64,000 bases of DNA from the NCBI RefSeq assembly GCF_017916325.1, contig NC_090142.1, forward strand, positions 523,501-587,500, given 5' to 3'. The notes under the pieces are model-generated. The model saw nothing but the letters and a program-made list of their open reading frames with translations. It was not told the origin of the DNA and ran no database searches. A program made the translations under genes and the position numbers. Shown here one piece after another: positions 1 through 11,000 of the stretch. The stretch comes from Leishmania martiniquensis (lineage: Eukaryota; Euglenozoa; Kinetoplastea; Trypanosomatida; Trypanosomatidae). Positions within the stretch are counted from its first letter, which is position 1, and each line of letters starts with the position of its first letter.

Positions 1-476
1 AACACACGCTCGCCCCCCACCCCACCCCCACCCGCTCGTCTGCTGAACTCCCTGACGTCATCGCGCACCCCCTTTTTTTTCACTGGGAAGCACTTGACGA
101 ACGAAAAGTCCCCCCTTTTTGCCCGCCTTTTTCGCGCGCGCTCTCTCTTCGCACACGTTACGCTCTAAAAACAGCGATTTCCGTTCTTGGCCTTTTCGAC
201 GAACGTTCTGCACGTGTCTCCCCCTCCCCCTTTTTTGACGTTTAACGCCTCCGTCCATCTCAGCAGACAACAGAAGCGGTCTCTTCCCTTTACATATCTC
301 CTCATTATTTACCTTTGCCTCTTCGCCTAAGCCTTCCTAACTGACCGGCACACGAGCGCAGAGAGTTAACTGCCCCCGCCCCCCTCACCTCACCTCACTT
401 CACTCCAACACAAACACACATACACATCCGTTCTTCTCTATCCATCTGACCCCCCAGCCCCTTCCCAGTGTTCATC
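1..476 (+). other. Spacer and 5' UTR upstream of the first gene
   Basis: No coding signal was seen. The stretch is rich in pyrimidine tracts and C-runs. A tract ending in a C-run before the AG at 456-457 is a plausible spliced-leader acceptor for the gene starting at 477; other AGs upstream could also serve. The last 90 bases are rich in CA. Confidence 0.6.
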
Positions 477-1469
477 ATGGAGGGCTTTTACGGTATTGAG
501 GTGACTGCCGGCAAGCAGGTGAAGCCGAAGATCCCGGAAGAGTGCGCGCTGCGCTTGACTCAGCTCGCCGTGCCCGCCAACGCGGCCGGTGTGGTTTCTC
601 TTACCGTATCCTTTGAGGGCAGGCAGTTCACGATCGCCACGTTGGATCCCAAGAAGGGTATCTACCAGATGAGCACCGATCTCGTCTTCACCGAGGCGCA
701 GGACGTCTCCTTCTCCGCACAGGGCGCCGGCGCTATTCACGTTACCGGCTACGTGCAGCCGGTTGGTAATGACGACATGATGGATGCCATGGCCGGTGAG
801 TCGGGTGAGGAGGATGAGGACGATGACGACGACCTGGAAGAGGTGTCGGAGGCGGAGAGCGATGAGGTCGCCGAGGCTCGTGCTGCAACCGCGGCTGGTG
901 AAGAGGACAGCGACGAGGAGGTTGATGGCGACCATGACGAGGAGGACGACACCGACGATGATGACGAGGACGACGAGGAAGATGGAGAGGAGGGTGAGAA
1001 AATGCCCCCCGCCGACCTCGATGACAGCGACATGGGCGAAGAGGACGAGGAGGATGACGAGGAGGATGACGAGGAGGGTCAGATGAACGAGGACGACGAG
1101 AGCGATGATGAAGACGACGACGAGGACGACGATCATGTGAACGTACCACAGAAGTTTCAACGCACAGAGCGCGGTGGCCGTGGCGGCGATCGTGGGGGAT
1201 TCCGCGGTGGCCGTGGTGGTGATCGTGGGGGGTTCCGCGGTGGCCGTGGCGGCGATCGTGGGGGGTTCCGCGGTGGCCGTGGTGGTGATCGTGGGGGGTT
1301 CCGCGGCGGCCGTGGCGGCGATCGTGGGGGGTTCCGCGGTGGCCGTGGCGGCGATCGTGGGGGGTTCCGCGGTGGCCGTGGCGGCGATCGTGGGGGGTTC
1401 CGCGGTGGCCGTGGTGGTGATCGTGGGGGGTTCCGTGGTGGCCGTGGTGGCAACCGTGGCCGCTATTAG
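477..1469 (+). CDS. NOPP44/46-type nucleolar RNA-binding protein (nucleoplasmin-like domain, acidic region, RGG tail)
   Basis: The product is 330 aa. The first ATG is at 477; the frame is open from a GTG at 468, but the ATG gives the family-like start MEGFYGIEV. Residues 1-100 look like the nucleoplasmin-like domain of the trypanosome NOPP44/46 proteins. Residues about 105-230 are very acidic, almost all Asp, Glu and Ser. From about residue 232 to the end the protein is a run of RGGRGGDRGGF units ending RGGNRGRY. Known NOPP44/46 family members are nucleolar phosphoproteins that bind RNA and act in 60S ribosome assembly; that role is inferred here from the architecture. The RGG arginines are typical methylation sites. 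A paralogue without RGG lies downstream at 4108-5136. The long open frames antisense to this gene are by-products of its biased composition. Confidence 0.88.
   Translation: MEGFYGIEVTAGKQVKPKIPEECALRLTQLAVPANAAGVVSLTVSFEGRQFTIATLDPKKGIYQMSTDLVFTEAQDVSFSAQGAGAIHVTGYVQPVGNDDMMDAMAGESGEEDEDDDDDLEEVSEAESDEVAEARAATAAGEEDSDEEVDGDHDEEDDTDDDDEDDEEDGEEGEKMPPADLDDSDMGEEDEEDDEEDDEEGQMNEDDESDDEDDDEDDDHVNVPQKFQRTERGGRGGDRGGFRGGRGGDRGGFRGGRGGDRGGFRGGRGGDRGGFRGGRGGDRGGFRGGRGGDRGGFRGGRGGDRGGFRGGRGGDRGGFRGGRGGNRGRY
1170..1466 (+). repeat. Coding minisatellite: nine 33-nt units encoding RGGRGGDRGGF
   Basis: Eight consecutive 33-nt units encode exactly RGGRGGDRGGF. The ninth encodes RGGRGGNRGRY just before the stop. 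Differences between units are nearly all silent, mainly GGT/GGC at the second and third glycine pairs. The protein repeat is therefore conserved while the DNA varies slightly. The array fills the last 297 coding bases of the gene. Confidence 0.95.
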
Positions 1470-4062
1470 CCAGCGTGTATGTGCTGGAGTAGAGTGAAGA
1501 GCGGTGCTGGCAGCGGCGGAAACAGCGGAGGGCACGCCGGACGGAGGAGGGCGAGAGGCGAGAAAGCTCCCTCCGTACTCGCCGGCCCACCTGGCCCTTC
1601 GCCTTCACTTTCCCCCCTGTCGTCGTCTCCTCTGCACTTCGGATCGCCCAAAGTGTGTTTTTCTTTTTTTTCGCTCGTTAAGTGTTTTCTCTTTATGCGG
1701 TGTTTAAGTGATTTTTTCTCCCCCTTTTTCGTATGTGACGTCGGTAAGAGATGTCTTCTCTCTTTTGTTTCTGTTCGGTTCCTCTAAAAAACGGTCAAAG
1801 AAGGGCGCCGCCTCTCCTCTCCTCGCCAGCGACGGGCCCGACCCCAGAAAGGTGAGCCCGCCGCAGAAAAAAGGAAACACAAGCGGCCTCGGTCAGGAGA
1901 GAGGGGGTCGGGGTCGGGGCCGGGACGGAGGGGTGTGTGTTCGCCTTGGTGTTGGTCTGCCTCGCTCGAGGACTCCGCCCGCACACGCACCGGCTCTTCT
2001 CGTCTCACAGGCGCCTCGGCCTCGCTTTCCGCTTGGCACTTTCCTCTTCAACCTCTCTTTCGTGACTCTCCCTGCAGGTTTGGGTGCTGCCCCTGATGCG
2101 CCTCCGTCGCGTCGGCAAGTGGTTGCCACGTGGAGGGGATGAGGGAGAGAGACGGACGGAGTGGGGCCAGCCTGAAGTCTCTGGGAATGATGGGCGATGC
2201 GCAGCTGCAGCAGCTGCACTTTCCCTTCAGATTCTCAGCGCCCCCCCCTCCTCTCCTCTCCTCTCCACATCGGCCTCCCCTCGCATGCACTCACGCAGAG
2301 TCATGGAAGCTTCCCAGTCTCCGTCTGGCAGCCAAGTGACGGAGGCCATAGAAACGGGCCAGCAGAGAGGAATCGGCTGGTATGGCTGCGCGATGGCCCC
2401 ACCCTGTGCGAAGACGCGTGTGCGGATGTCCTCGTCAAGAATCACACCGGCGGTTGCTTTTGGGGGCTGTAAAATTAAGCTCTTTTCGCTCACGTCGTAG
2501 TCTGCTTTCTCATGTGCCGACGTTGCGGAGGGGAGGGCGCTGTGGTGGTGGCGGCGGCGGCGGATGAGTGAGGATCAGAGCTGACGTAGCTACAGTGCGG
2601 CAGGCGAGGGCGTCTCCTTCGACAGTGAACAGAAGAAACGTGTGCAGCAGCCGCACTCGATAGCACGCACGCGCACTGCCAAAAGGAAGAACAAAGAGAG
2701 TGGCGTAGTGGGCACGCTTCCACGTCAACATCTGTAGTGTGGCTCCACGGTGGGAAAGGGCGAAACAGCGCGCCTCAAGGAGCGTCGCAATGGCTCAAGA
2801 CGAGCCTCGGCGCGCTGCTAACGATGTGTGTATAGGTGCCTGTTGGCGAGTGTGGGTGACGTCCTGCCCACTGCCGTTCGTTTCTGTGCTTCATGACGGA
2901 TCGACGCTTCCTCTTTTTTTTTCCAGTTTGTCTCGTGCGCTTTAATGCGGCAGGAGCACGTCCTCATCATTGGCTTGCATTCGAGGTACTGTGTTGCGCT
3001 CGATCTCCTCACGATCCTCCTCACCGTAGGCTCCCTTCCCTTCTCCCCTGGCCGCCACTGCGTGCCCTTGCCCTTCTTTGCTTTCGCACCGGCGCGTTTG
3101 TGTGCGACTGACGGCGCAGCTTCGTGGTGGGAAGCGATAGGATGTGAGCGAAGGAGAGGGGTGGGGGGAGGGTCAGCCATCAACGGTTGGGAGTGGAGGG
3201 GCACGCAAAGAAGACAAGAAACGAGCGACGAGAGACATGTTCCGGCTCTGAGCGAGTGACAGGCGCGGTACCCCTCCAACCACACAGACACATACGAGAG
3301 AGAGAGCACTGAGCGCCAAAGACTTCGACTTCCCCCTTTTCCTTCTTTGTGTGTGTGTGACTGTGTTGATGTTGCGATGCTTGAGCCAGCTCGTCGAACG
3401 AATCTGTCCACTCGCACGTGTGTCTGCCTGCGACTTGGCTCTGTCTCCCTGTCTCCCTTTATTCTCCCGTGCGTGTTCACGCGGCGTTCCCTCGTTGACC
3501 TGTAAAATGCGCGCGCAAAATAACGCGCAAACAAAAAAAGAATGCTGCAGCATGAAGGCAAAGCGGCGAGGGTAATGGGATGGGGCGGCTCGTGCCTCTC
3601 TTCACGCGCGCGTCATGCGCGCATGGAGAAGACTGAGTGCCCCCTTCCAGCGAGCAATGACAAAAAAGAGTGTGGAGGGTGGGCAGCCGCCTGCGCTTGA
3701 GGGAGGAGGCAGTCGTCTCCGAAACGGTGCGCCATGTGTGTGTGTGTCTGTTTGTTGTCGAGGCGTCACATAACATTCGCGTGCCTTTGGGGTCTTTCTG
3801 CCTCCCCTCCCCACTCCCCTCCCCCCACCGCGAATGGCCGCTGTGTACCGCACACTTTGGGCGGACTCTCTCCCTCTTCCCATGCCGTTCACCTCTCTGG
3901 AAATGGGAAGGGCACACAACGGAACGCACGCACCTTTACCCGCGCTTCTGCCGCACGTACTTTTTCCTTTATTTTTTTTTCTCTCTGCTGATCACTTCGC
4001 AGCTCTTCTTCTTTTACACGGAAGGGACCTCCCACTGAGACATCTTGACGACGGCATCACCA

Positions 4063-4093
<31 letters not shown>

Positions 4094-4107
4094 TCCTACC
4101 TGCCACT
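1470..4107 (+). other. Long intergenic spacer (3' UTR plus 5' UTR)
   Basis: This 2.6-kb stretch lies between the two nucleoplasmin-like paralogues. I see no supported gene. Short open frames exist on both strands around 2084-2500, but neither has recognisable motifs. Near the end, a T-rich tract at about 3957-3986 followed by AG at 4001-4002 is a good trans-splice acceptor for the next gene. A CT/CA microsatellite lies at about 4065-4092. Confidence 0.6.
3957..4002 (+). promoter_or_regulatory. Predicted spliced-leader acceptor for the gene at 4108
   Basis: A long T-rich polypyrimidine tract, including an uninterrupted run of T, is followed by AG at 4001-4002, about 105 bases before the ATG. 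This is the typical trypanosomatid acceptor arrangement. The use of this exact AG is inferred. Confidence 0.55.
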
Positions 4108-5136
4108 ATGCAAGAGTTCCACGCGTTCTCGGTGTCTCCGAATAAGGAGCACAGACTGGACATTCCGGAGGGGTGCGGTTTCCATCTCTCTGTCCTCTCC
4201 CTCCCGCGCGGCACCAACGGCAAGTCGACAGTATACGTATCCGCGGATGGCAAGTCGTACGCGCTGGCGTCGCTCGACTCGCAGCAGAACGTCCTTCAGG
4301 CGCCGATGGACCTCATCTTCAACCACCAACAGAAGGTGACCTTCTTCGCGAAGGGCTCGGCCACCGTGCACTGCGTCGGCTACCGCCAGGCGCTGGACCT
4401 CAGCGACGATGATGACGCGTCTTATGCGATGGAGGACGGAAACGATGACACGGACGCTGAAGGAGCGGTGAAGCTGCCGGTGGACGCCATCACGAATGCC
4501 GAGAAGGCAAAGAAGAGGAATGCTGTTGCTGCGAATGACTCGGAAGAGGATGACAGGGCGCGTGAGGTTGAGGATTCCACCGACAGCGGCGAGGACGCGT
4601 CTGCAGATGCGACGTCGGATGATGAGGATGACGGAGAAGAAATGGACGAGGATGAGGAGGGCCACAATGACGAGGAGGACGAAGAGGAGGGGGACGAATA
4701 CGAAGAGGACGAGGAGGAGGAGGTGGACAGCGACATTGCTGAGGATCCGAAGGGGATGCAGGCGCGCCACGTCGACCCTACCGCCCCTTCTTCGGAGGAT
4801 GAGGAAGAAAGTGACGGCGACGAGGAGGACGAGGAGGACGAGGAAGAGAGCGACGACGGGATGGACAGTGATGACCTCGCAGCCATGGAAGAGAGCGAGG
4901 GGGATGAAGAGGAGGAGGCGGGACCGCCGATGAAGGCGATGCGCTCCGAGGGCCGTCCCAACGGTGGCTCTCCACAGGGCCGACCCAATGGCAGTTCTGC
5001 TCAGAGCCGACTCAATGGTAGCTCGCCTCAGGGTCGTCCTAACAGCGGCTCGCCAGAGGGCCGCAAGAGCGGTGGGGGCTCGCCGCAGGGCTTGAAGAAC
5101 GGTGGCGCCTCGCAGCAGGGCCGCCGCAACTTCTGA
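4108..5136 (+). CDS. Nucleoplasmin-like acidic nucleolar protein, paralogue without RGG box
   Basis: The product is 342 aa. I chose the ATG at 4108 (MQEFHAFSV); the longer frame from 4045 would translate the polypyrimidine and CA-repeat leader and is unlikely. Residues 1-100 align in pattern with the first gene of the window (a surface-exposed strand start, a central segment on caching or using sequence data like ALASLDSQQNVLQ, then an HCVGY motif), giving a nucleoplasmin-like domain. Residues about 110-275 are acidic with nuclear-type basic clusters. The last 65 residues are a degenerate repeat around GRPNGSSPQ. The gene pair probably arose by tandem duplication, with the tails diverging. 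A role in nucleolar RNA binding or ribosome assembly is inferred from the paralogue. The C-terminal repeat lacks RGG and may bind different partners. Confidence 0.8.
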   Translation: MQEFHAFSVSPNKEHRLDIPEGCGFHLSVLSLPRGTNGKSTVYVSADGKSYALASLDSQQNVLQAPMDLIFNHQQKVTFFAKGSATVHCVGYRQALDLSDDDDASYAMEDGNDDTDAEGAVKLPVDAITNAEKAKKRNAVAANDSEEDDRAREVEDSTDSGEDASADATSDDEDDGEEMDEDEEGHNDEEDEEEGDEYEEDEEEEVDSDIAEDPKGMQARHVDPTAPSSEDEEESDGDEEDEEDEEESDDGMDSDDLAAMEESEGDEEEEAGPPMKAMRSEGRPNGGSPQGRPNGSSAQSRLNGSSPQGRPNSGSPEGRKSGGGSPQGLKNGGASQQGRRNF

Positions 5137-5984
5137 GCCATCTCTGCCGCCAGGTGGAGCGTGGCACGGTGATGAAGCGACGCGAGGGGGCTGAAGGAAC
5201 TGGCGGTGTCAGACGCGGCTGAAGTGGAGGCTAGGAATGGCCAGCGAAGGTTAGCGGATGCCTATTCTAAGCTTCGCGTTCTCGTGTATCCCTTGTATGT
5301 GCTTGCGTGCGGATCTCCTCCCCCCCGTGTCTCCCTCTGTGTGGGGTGACTGCCCCCTGTCGGCCTGAGGGCTTTCCCTGTTTTCTTTTTCTCACCTCTT
5401 AACGTGTAACTTTAACCCTCTCCTCGCTGTCGTTGTGTTGCCGTTGGCATCGCTGTGCCATGATGGCCTTTTTTTCTTCTCTCAACGAACGTGTTGAGCC
5501 AACGATGGGTGAGGGCGGCGGAGCGTGTCGGAACACCTTCTCAATTTCGGATCTGCTGTGGAGCATTTTACGCGTCTTTGGCCTCTGTCGCCATATAAAG
5601 TGTTCGCACTCCCCCCCACACACTGCAGTCTCCCTACTCCGCCAGTTGGCCATCGTCTTCAACGTTCGGTCTCGGTGGCTGTGACAGGGAAAGACGCGCG
5701 GAATCGGACCAGAAAAGCAGAAAGAAAGCAACGGATGCGTGCAGGACCGTCAGTGAGGGCGGCCGTGCCCTTTTTGTGGCGGTTTGGGTGGGGCGGGGCG
5801 GGGCGGGAGGACATGCAGTGTCCACTGCGGATATAAAACGTTTTCTTTCCTTCTCTGTTTTCGTCTCTCTCTCACACACACACCGCGTCTGCGCCCTCCG
5901 CCCTCCGCCCTCCCCTTTTTTTGTGTTCTCCCGGTTCTCGTTGTCGTGTTGTCGCAGCGCCTTCGCCGTCTGTCTCTGTGCTAT

Positions 5985-6000
5985 TGTGTGTGTGTGTGTG
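5985..6000 (+). repeat. (TG)n microsatellite
   Basis: About eight consecutive TG dinucleotides lie in the spacer. Such repeats are common in trypanosomatid UTRs, and no specific role is evident. Confidence 0.85.
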
Positions 6001-6511
6001 TTTGCGTGTGTGGTCGCCGTGCCCTCTGCTCGCCTTCTCAGCCACGCACGCCTGGCGGGCACAGGAGGGTGGGGTGAGGGGGCGGGGAGCAGAAATGTCC
6101 AAAGAGGTGAGGGTAATCGTCAAGCACAGATAGTTTCCGACTTACAGTCATAGCTCGTGACCGTCTAGTACCATTCGGGGGCGGAAATGCGGCTCCATAT
6201 CGTTGGCAGAACGGCATGTTGAATCACGTCTGCAGCTGTGTCGCGCCACGAGCGAAGCAGTCAGTAGTGTAAGAGGAAGTCAGCGTAAAAAACGAAGTTT
6301 TGGGTGGTGGTGGTGCATCGAGGTGCATCATTATGCACGGCCTCGTCTTTGTGCGCATGATTTGACAGCGACAAGAGAAAACGGGTGGTGGTGGTGGGGA
6401 GCCATGGAGTAATGGGTGGCACTGTTAGCCCCTCAGACGAGCATTCTCCTCCTCCTTCGCTTCTGCCCTTCAGCACTTCATTTCTTTTTCCCGCACTACT
6501 CTGCCTCGCTC

Positions 6512-6548
6512 GCTCTCTCTCTCTCGCTTTTTCTTGTCGTCTTTGGAG
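6512..6548 (+). promoter_or_regulatory. Predicted spliced-leader acceptor for the CIA2-like gene
   Basis: A CT-repeat and T-rich tract is followed by AG at 6547-6548, 88 bases before the chosen ATG. If used, the leader would carry an upstream ATG at 6561 that is out of frame with the gene. The AG at 6616-6617 would avoid it. Confidence 0.45.
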
Positions 6549-6636
6549 TGGTGCGACTACATGCCAGTTGGTTCGTGCCACCGGCCTGCTGCCTCTGCTG
6601 CTTCACGCCTTTGCAAGAAGACCTGCTTACACGGTG

Positions 6637-7125
6637 ATGAACGAGTTAGCGAACCCCAACCCGACCGTGTTTGAGCCCACGTATGACCCGCTCAAAGGCC
6701 GCACCGACGCAGAGCGCGCGGCGGAGGACGACGAGGACACGGCGGACCCTATTGATGCATGGGAGGTCTTCGAGATGATTCGACGCATCCGAGACCCTGA
6801 GCATCCCAACTCGCTCGAGCAACTCAAAGTCGTCGAGCCGTCGCTCATCACCGTCCATTGGGAGAAGCGGCACATTCGCGTTCTCTTCACGCCGACGGTG
6901 CCGCACTGCAGCCTGACCACCCTCATCGGTCTTAGCATCCGTCTGCAGCTTGAGCGATCGCTGCCCGAGTACACGAAGGTTGACATCTACGTCACCCCCG
7001 GCACCCATGAACAGGAGGAGCAGGTGAACAAGCAGCTCAACGACAAGGAGAGGGTGGCTGCTGCGTTGGAGAACCGCAATCTGCTGAGCGTGGTTGAGTC
7101 TTGTATAAATGAATTCGATGCGTAG
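6637..7125 (+). CDS. MIP18/CIA2 family cytosolic Fe-S cluster assembly factor
   Basis: The product is 162 aa, close to the usual length of CIA2/FAM96 proteins. The ATG at 6637 gives MNELANPNP, matching the short N-terminus of the family; the longer frame from 6385 would run through the polypyrimidine leader. The MIP18 (DUF59) domain spans about residues 40-155. The segment PTVPHCSLTTLIGLSI carries the conserved reactive cysteine, Cys91 here, typical of CIA2B. In other eukaryotes the protein works with CIA1 and MMS19 to insert Fe-S clusters into cytosolic and nuclear enzymes, including DNA polymerases and helicases. That function is inferred from the family. The next gene is a DNA helicase, but no direct link can be drawn. 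Confidence 0.88.
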   Translation: MNELANPNPTVFEPTYDPLKGRTDAERAAEDDEDTADPIDAWEVFEMIRRIRDPEHPNSLEQLKVVEPSLITVHWEKRHIRVLFTPTVPHCSLTTLIGLSIRLQLERSLPEYTKVDIYVTPGTHEQEEQVNKQLNDKERVAAALENRNLLSVVESCINEFDA

Positions 7126-8056
7126 CCGAGCCTTCTGTTTCTGATTGTCGTCGGCAGGCGGTGCCGGTGTGGTGATGGCTGCGCGCGTGGCGCGTATTTA
7201 CCCGGAGGCCGATCGACGTTCGGTGACTGCTAAGACGCCGCGTTTTTTTTTTCGCTCTAGGACTCCTTTCATCGACTTCTGTCTGCGGCTCTACTCAGCT
7301 CACGCGTCTGTGCGGTACCTGGAAGCGCGTGCTGACGCGTATGGTGCGCCGGCGCCTTTTTTAGCGCGCAGCATCGCGTGCGAAGCGGCGTGACATGCCC
7401 CTCTCCTCTCTGTTCCAAATGGTTGAAAACAACGAGTGCCGTTCGAAGGTCGTCAGCTCAGCTGGCGGTGATGCTGCTGATGGACGCGTATGTGGGCAGC
7501 TGGAGCTTCCCTGCACACGCCTCTTTGCTCTCGCTCGTGTCGGTGCCTCGCAGCACAGGCGCCGGCGTTGACTTTGCCTCTCCCCATAGTGAGCGCGCGT
7601 TTCTTCACAAAGGGCAGTGGCGGAAGCACGCGCTACGGATATGATTTGCATTCACCCCGCGTCTCTCTAGGAGGCCTCCCCACGCCTTCCTTCCGCTTGC
7701 TGTCCGTTCTTTTCTCGCACCGCTCCCGCCAATGCCCCCATTCATCCCTCCCTCCCTCCCTCTCTCTTCCCTGTCTGTGCCACCACAGTGCACCGTATGC
7801 GTGAACGAGTTCACGGTGCACGTGCACAATTCACTACAGCGAAACCAGCGCGTTTATCTGGCCGCGCAGTCCTTTCGTTCGAGTGGAGAAAACGCGCGCG
7901 CGTGTGTGTCGCCTCCCCCTGCCCCGCCCCTCTTCCTGCTGCTGCATTGATGGCATCTTTTAGGTTTATCAGCACCACCGCCGCCTTTTTCCCTCCTGCG
8001 TGGTGGGGGGGCATAGCTGCACTCGGCTGCCCCATTCGACGTTCTGCGCACCCCTG
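7126..8056 (+). other. Intergenic spacer
   Basis: This is a 0.9-kb spacer with no supported gene. A TCCC-type pyrimidine tract at about 7740-7770 may be used for splicing the downstream helicase mRNA. The frame of the helicase is open back to a GTG at 8000, but there is no ATG before 8057. Confidence 0.55.
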
Positions 8057-11000
8057 ATGCGCAGCTGCTCACAAGCCCCACAGATCTGTCGCTACTCTCC
8101 GCGGCCGCAGCCTTTGATGCGCCGAGCGATGGAGATGGAAGCACCGGTGGCCCAGCAACTGTCGCAGCAGACAAGTGGCAGCGCACCTGACTCCTCCATT
8201 CTTTTACCGGATACCGACAACTTCAACGACCCCCATGTCTTCCCTACGCCTCTCCGGCCCAATGGCACCCACTCCACCTCTTCCATGCCGCTGCTCTCGA
8301 TCCGATGCAGTGGACAAGCGTCGTGCACCTCGTACAACCACGCCACATGCATTGGGGGCGCGTTAGGTAGGAACGTGACGTCAGCCTCATCGGACTCGCC
8401 GCTCTTCACGTGCACGAGCGCGCCGCTTTCAGGCTGGGAGGCACGCAGCAGCGCCTCCCGTGGCGACACACAAGCCACAAGGCCCACAGAAGGTACGCAG
8501 ATGCCGAGCGCCGTGGCCGGCGTCGCAGCTGGTGGCGTATCCTTGCCGCTGCGAAGCTCTTTCGCACTCCCATTGGAGGTGCCGAACTCGGAGGGCGTAC
8601 GCGAGCTCGCCGCCGTTGAGAAGGCCTGGGATGCGGAAGAGGTGCACAGTTGCATGACACTGTCTTCCACCGAAACGTCTCCAAGAACGCCCCCCGTGCA
8701 GGCAGCGGCGTCACCACCACCACCGCAGCCGCGGCTGCTCCTGTCATTGCCCAGCAACGAAGGCCAGTGCGGGCCACACTCGGCAACACCACAAAAGGCG
8801 GAGCGCTCCGCACAGCTGCTCTCCTGTGACCGTTCGATTCTCAGCCTCTCTACGGTGATTACTTCGCCTGCGATGACGGGCACGACGGCCGTCCACACAC
8901 CGGCTCCCATGAGCCCGGCACCGTCGAAACCGCCGGGAGGTCCTTCAACAGTGACCCCGACTGTGACGCTGGCGCACCACGCCGGAGTGTTGAGCGACGC
9001 AGGAAAGCACGGCGTGCAGCAGGAAGCACATGAGCGGCCCTACGTGCTGCTCGACTCCGAGTTCAGTGGTAGCGCCACCAGCTCGGACGCCGCCCCTCTG
9101 TTGAGGTCGACAGAGAAAAAGGTGCCGTATCGATCCCTGCACCCGAGAGAGGGATGCGCACCGCCATCGAACGGTGTGGCCTCGAGTAAGGACGAGACCG
9201 AGGAGGCGGCGCCAGCGGCGCCGCCAGCTGCCATCACAACCGCGACGGTGGGCTCGGCACTCTCAGAGGAGCAGCGCTACGCCTTTCACATGGCAGTGGA
9301 GGAGCATCGCAGCGTCTTCATCACTGGTGGTGCGGGCACTGGCAAGTCACACTTGCTCCGCACCATTCTTCACGCCTTGCCCGCCTTCTCAACTTTTGTC
9401 ACCGCGACGACCGGCATCGCCGCTCTCAACCTCAGCGGCTCGACGCTGCACAGCTTTGTCGGCTGCGGCATCCCCAATCAGAGGAGCACGCGCGACAGCC
9501 TCCTGAGCCTCGTACTGAGCAAGCAGCGCTGCGTGCGAAACTGGCGCGTTTGCCGTGTGCTTATCATCGATGAGGTGTCGATGCTCAAGCCAAGCTTTTT
9601 CGAACTGGTGGACTACATAGCTCGCCACGTGCGCAACCGCCCGCGCGAGCCGTTTGGCGGCATCCAGCTGGTTCTCTCGGGTGACTTCCTGCAGCTTCCG
9701 CCAGTGTCGCGCGAGCGGCGCAGCAGAAGCCCGCAGTTCTGCTTCGAGACGGAGACGTGGTGGAAGGCGAATCCAACAGTGTGCCTTCTCTCAACGCCGT
9801 TCCGCCAGCGAAACGCGCGCTTTTTCGCCATCCTGAATGAGATGCGCTTTGGGGAGCTGCAGCCAGAGTCGGTTGAGCTGTTGTACTCGATGGACACGAC
9901 GGAGCGGGTGCACTTTGTGCGTCGCACAGACGCCGCTGCCAGTATCAAGGCGGAGGGCGACGTCGGGGGACCAGAGTGCATGCGAGTAGGCCTCAAGCGG
10001 GAGGCAGATGTGAGTGCCCAGTCCGCCGTGCTCGGCGTGGCCGCTTGCAAGACAGAAAAATCGGCCACAGGGATGCAGCAGACGCGTCTGGAGCTCGTCG
10101 ACGGCCGTGGCCGCGCCATGAACGCCCCTTTTGACGGCTACACAATCCTCCGCCCCACCCGCGCCGAGGTGGACGGGGAGAACGAAATGTATTATGCGCA
10201 GCTGAGCACAGAGGTGTTTGTGTACCGCGGCTTTCACACGGGCAGGGGCGACTTTCCGGAGGGCACACTGACAAGGGTCGTGCAACTGCGCAAGGGCTGC
10301 CGTGTGATGCTCATCAAGAACTTCGACCCTCGGCTGGGGCTCGTCAACGGCAGCACCGGCACCGTCACCGACTTTGTCAGCTTCGCCAAGGGCTATTTCT
10401 TCAAGACGCAGGGCATCAACGCCAACGACGCACGATCCATCTGCCTTGGGCGAGGCACGGCTATGGAGCAACCGCACACGATGCTGCCGGTTGTAGCTTT
10501 CAACCTGCGCTCTGGCGATGGGACCATGACAACGCGCGAGATTGTTGTGGAGCCGCAGGAGTGGAAAGAGATGCTCGGGTCACGCGAGGTGTCACGCTCT
10601 GTGCAGATCCCGCTTATCCTTGCTTATGCCATCACGATCCACAAGTCCCAGGGGCTGTCGCTGGCGCAGGTCGACATCGACTTTCAAAAAGTGTTCGAGT
10701 CCGGCCAGTCATACGTGGCGCTTTCGCGTTGCACGGATATGGGCTCTGTGCGGCTGCACGGATTCGACCCCCATCGCGTTAGCGCCAACGCCACTGCTCT
10801 CGCCTACTACAAAGCGTTGGACCTACACCAGGAGCGGCTGCGCTGGCGTCAACGTCATGCGCCCGAGGTGGCAGCCGCCGAGGCGGCGGCGGAAGCGCTC
10901 AGCTGCACCCCCTACGGGTATGTGCTTCCACACGAGGCCCGGGCACCGGCACACTACAGGGGAGAGGATCGGATGACCCAGCTGAGATCCTGCTCAGGCA

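Larger units (their letters stand above)
5137..6636 (+). other. Intergenic spacer with microsatellites
   Basis: No gene was seen in this 1.5 kb. It contains several pyrimidine tracts, a TG repeat at about 5985-6000 and a CT repeat at about 6512-6524. The last tract leads to an AG at 6547-6548 and a second possible acceptor AG at 6616-6617. Confidence 0.6.

Noticed and set aside
438..1608. Long minus-strand frames (365 and 288 codons) over the first gene
   Set aside because: They are antisense translations of the RGG minisatellite and the acidic region, giving monotonous repeats, and they oppose the direction of every other gene.
2197..2493. Overlapping frames on both strands that look fairly protein-like
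   Set aside because: Both strands look equally good, neither has a family motif, and the stretch lies in a spacer.
4096..4988. Minus-strand frames of 224 and 188 codons over the second nucleoplasmin-like gene
   Set aside because: They are Ser- or Val/Leu-rich shadows of Glu/Asp codons on the + strand, with no motif.
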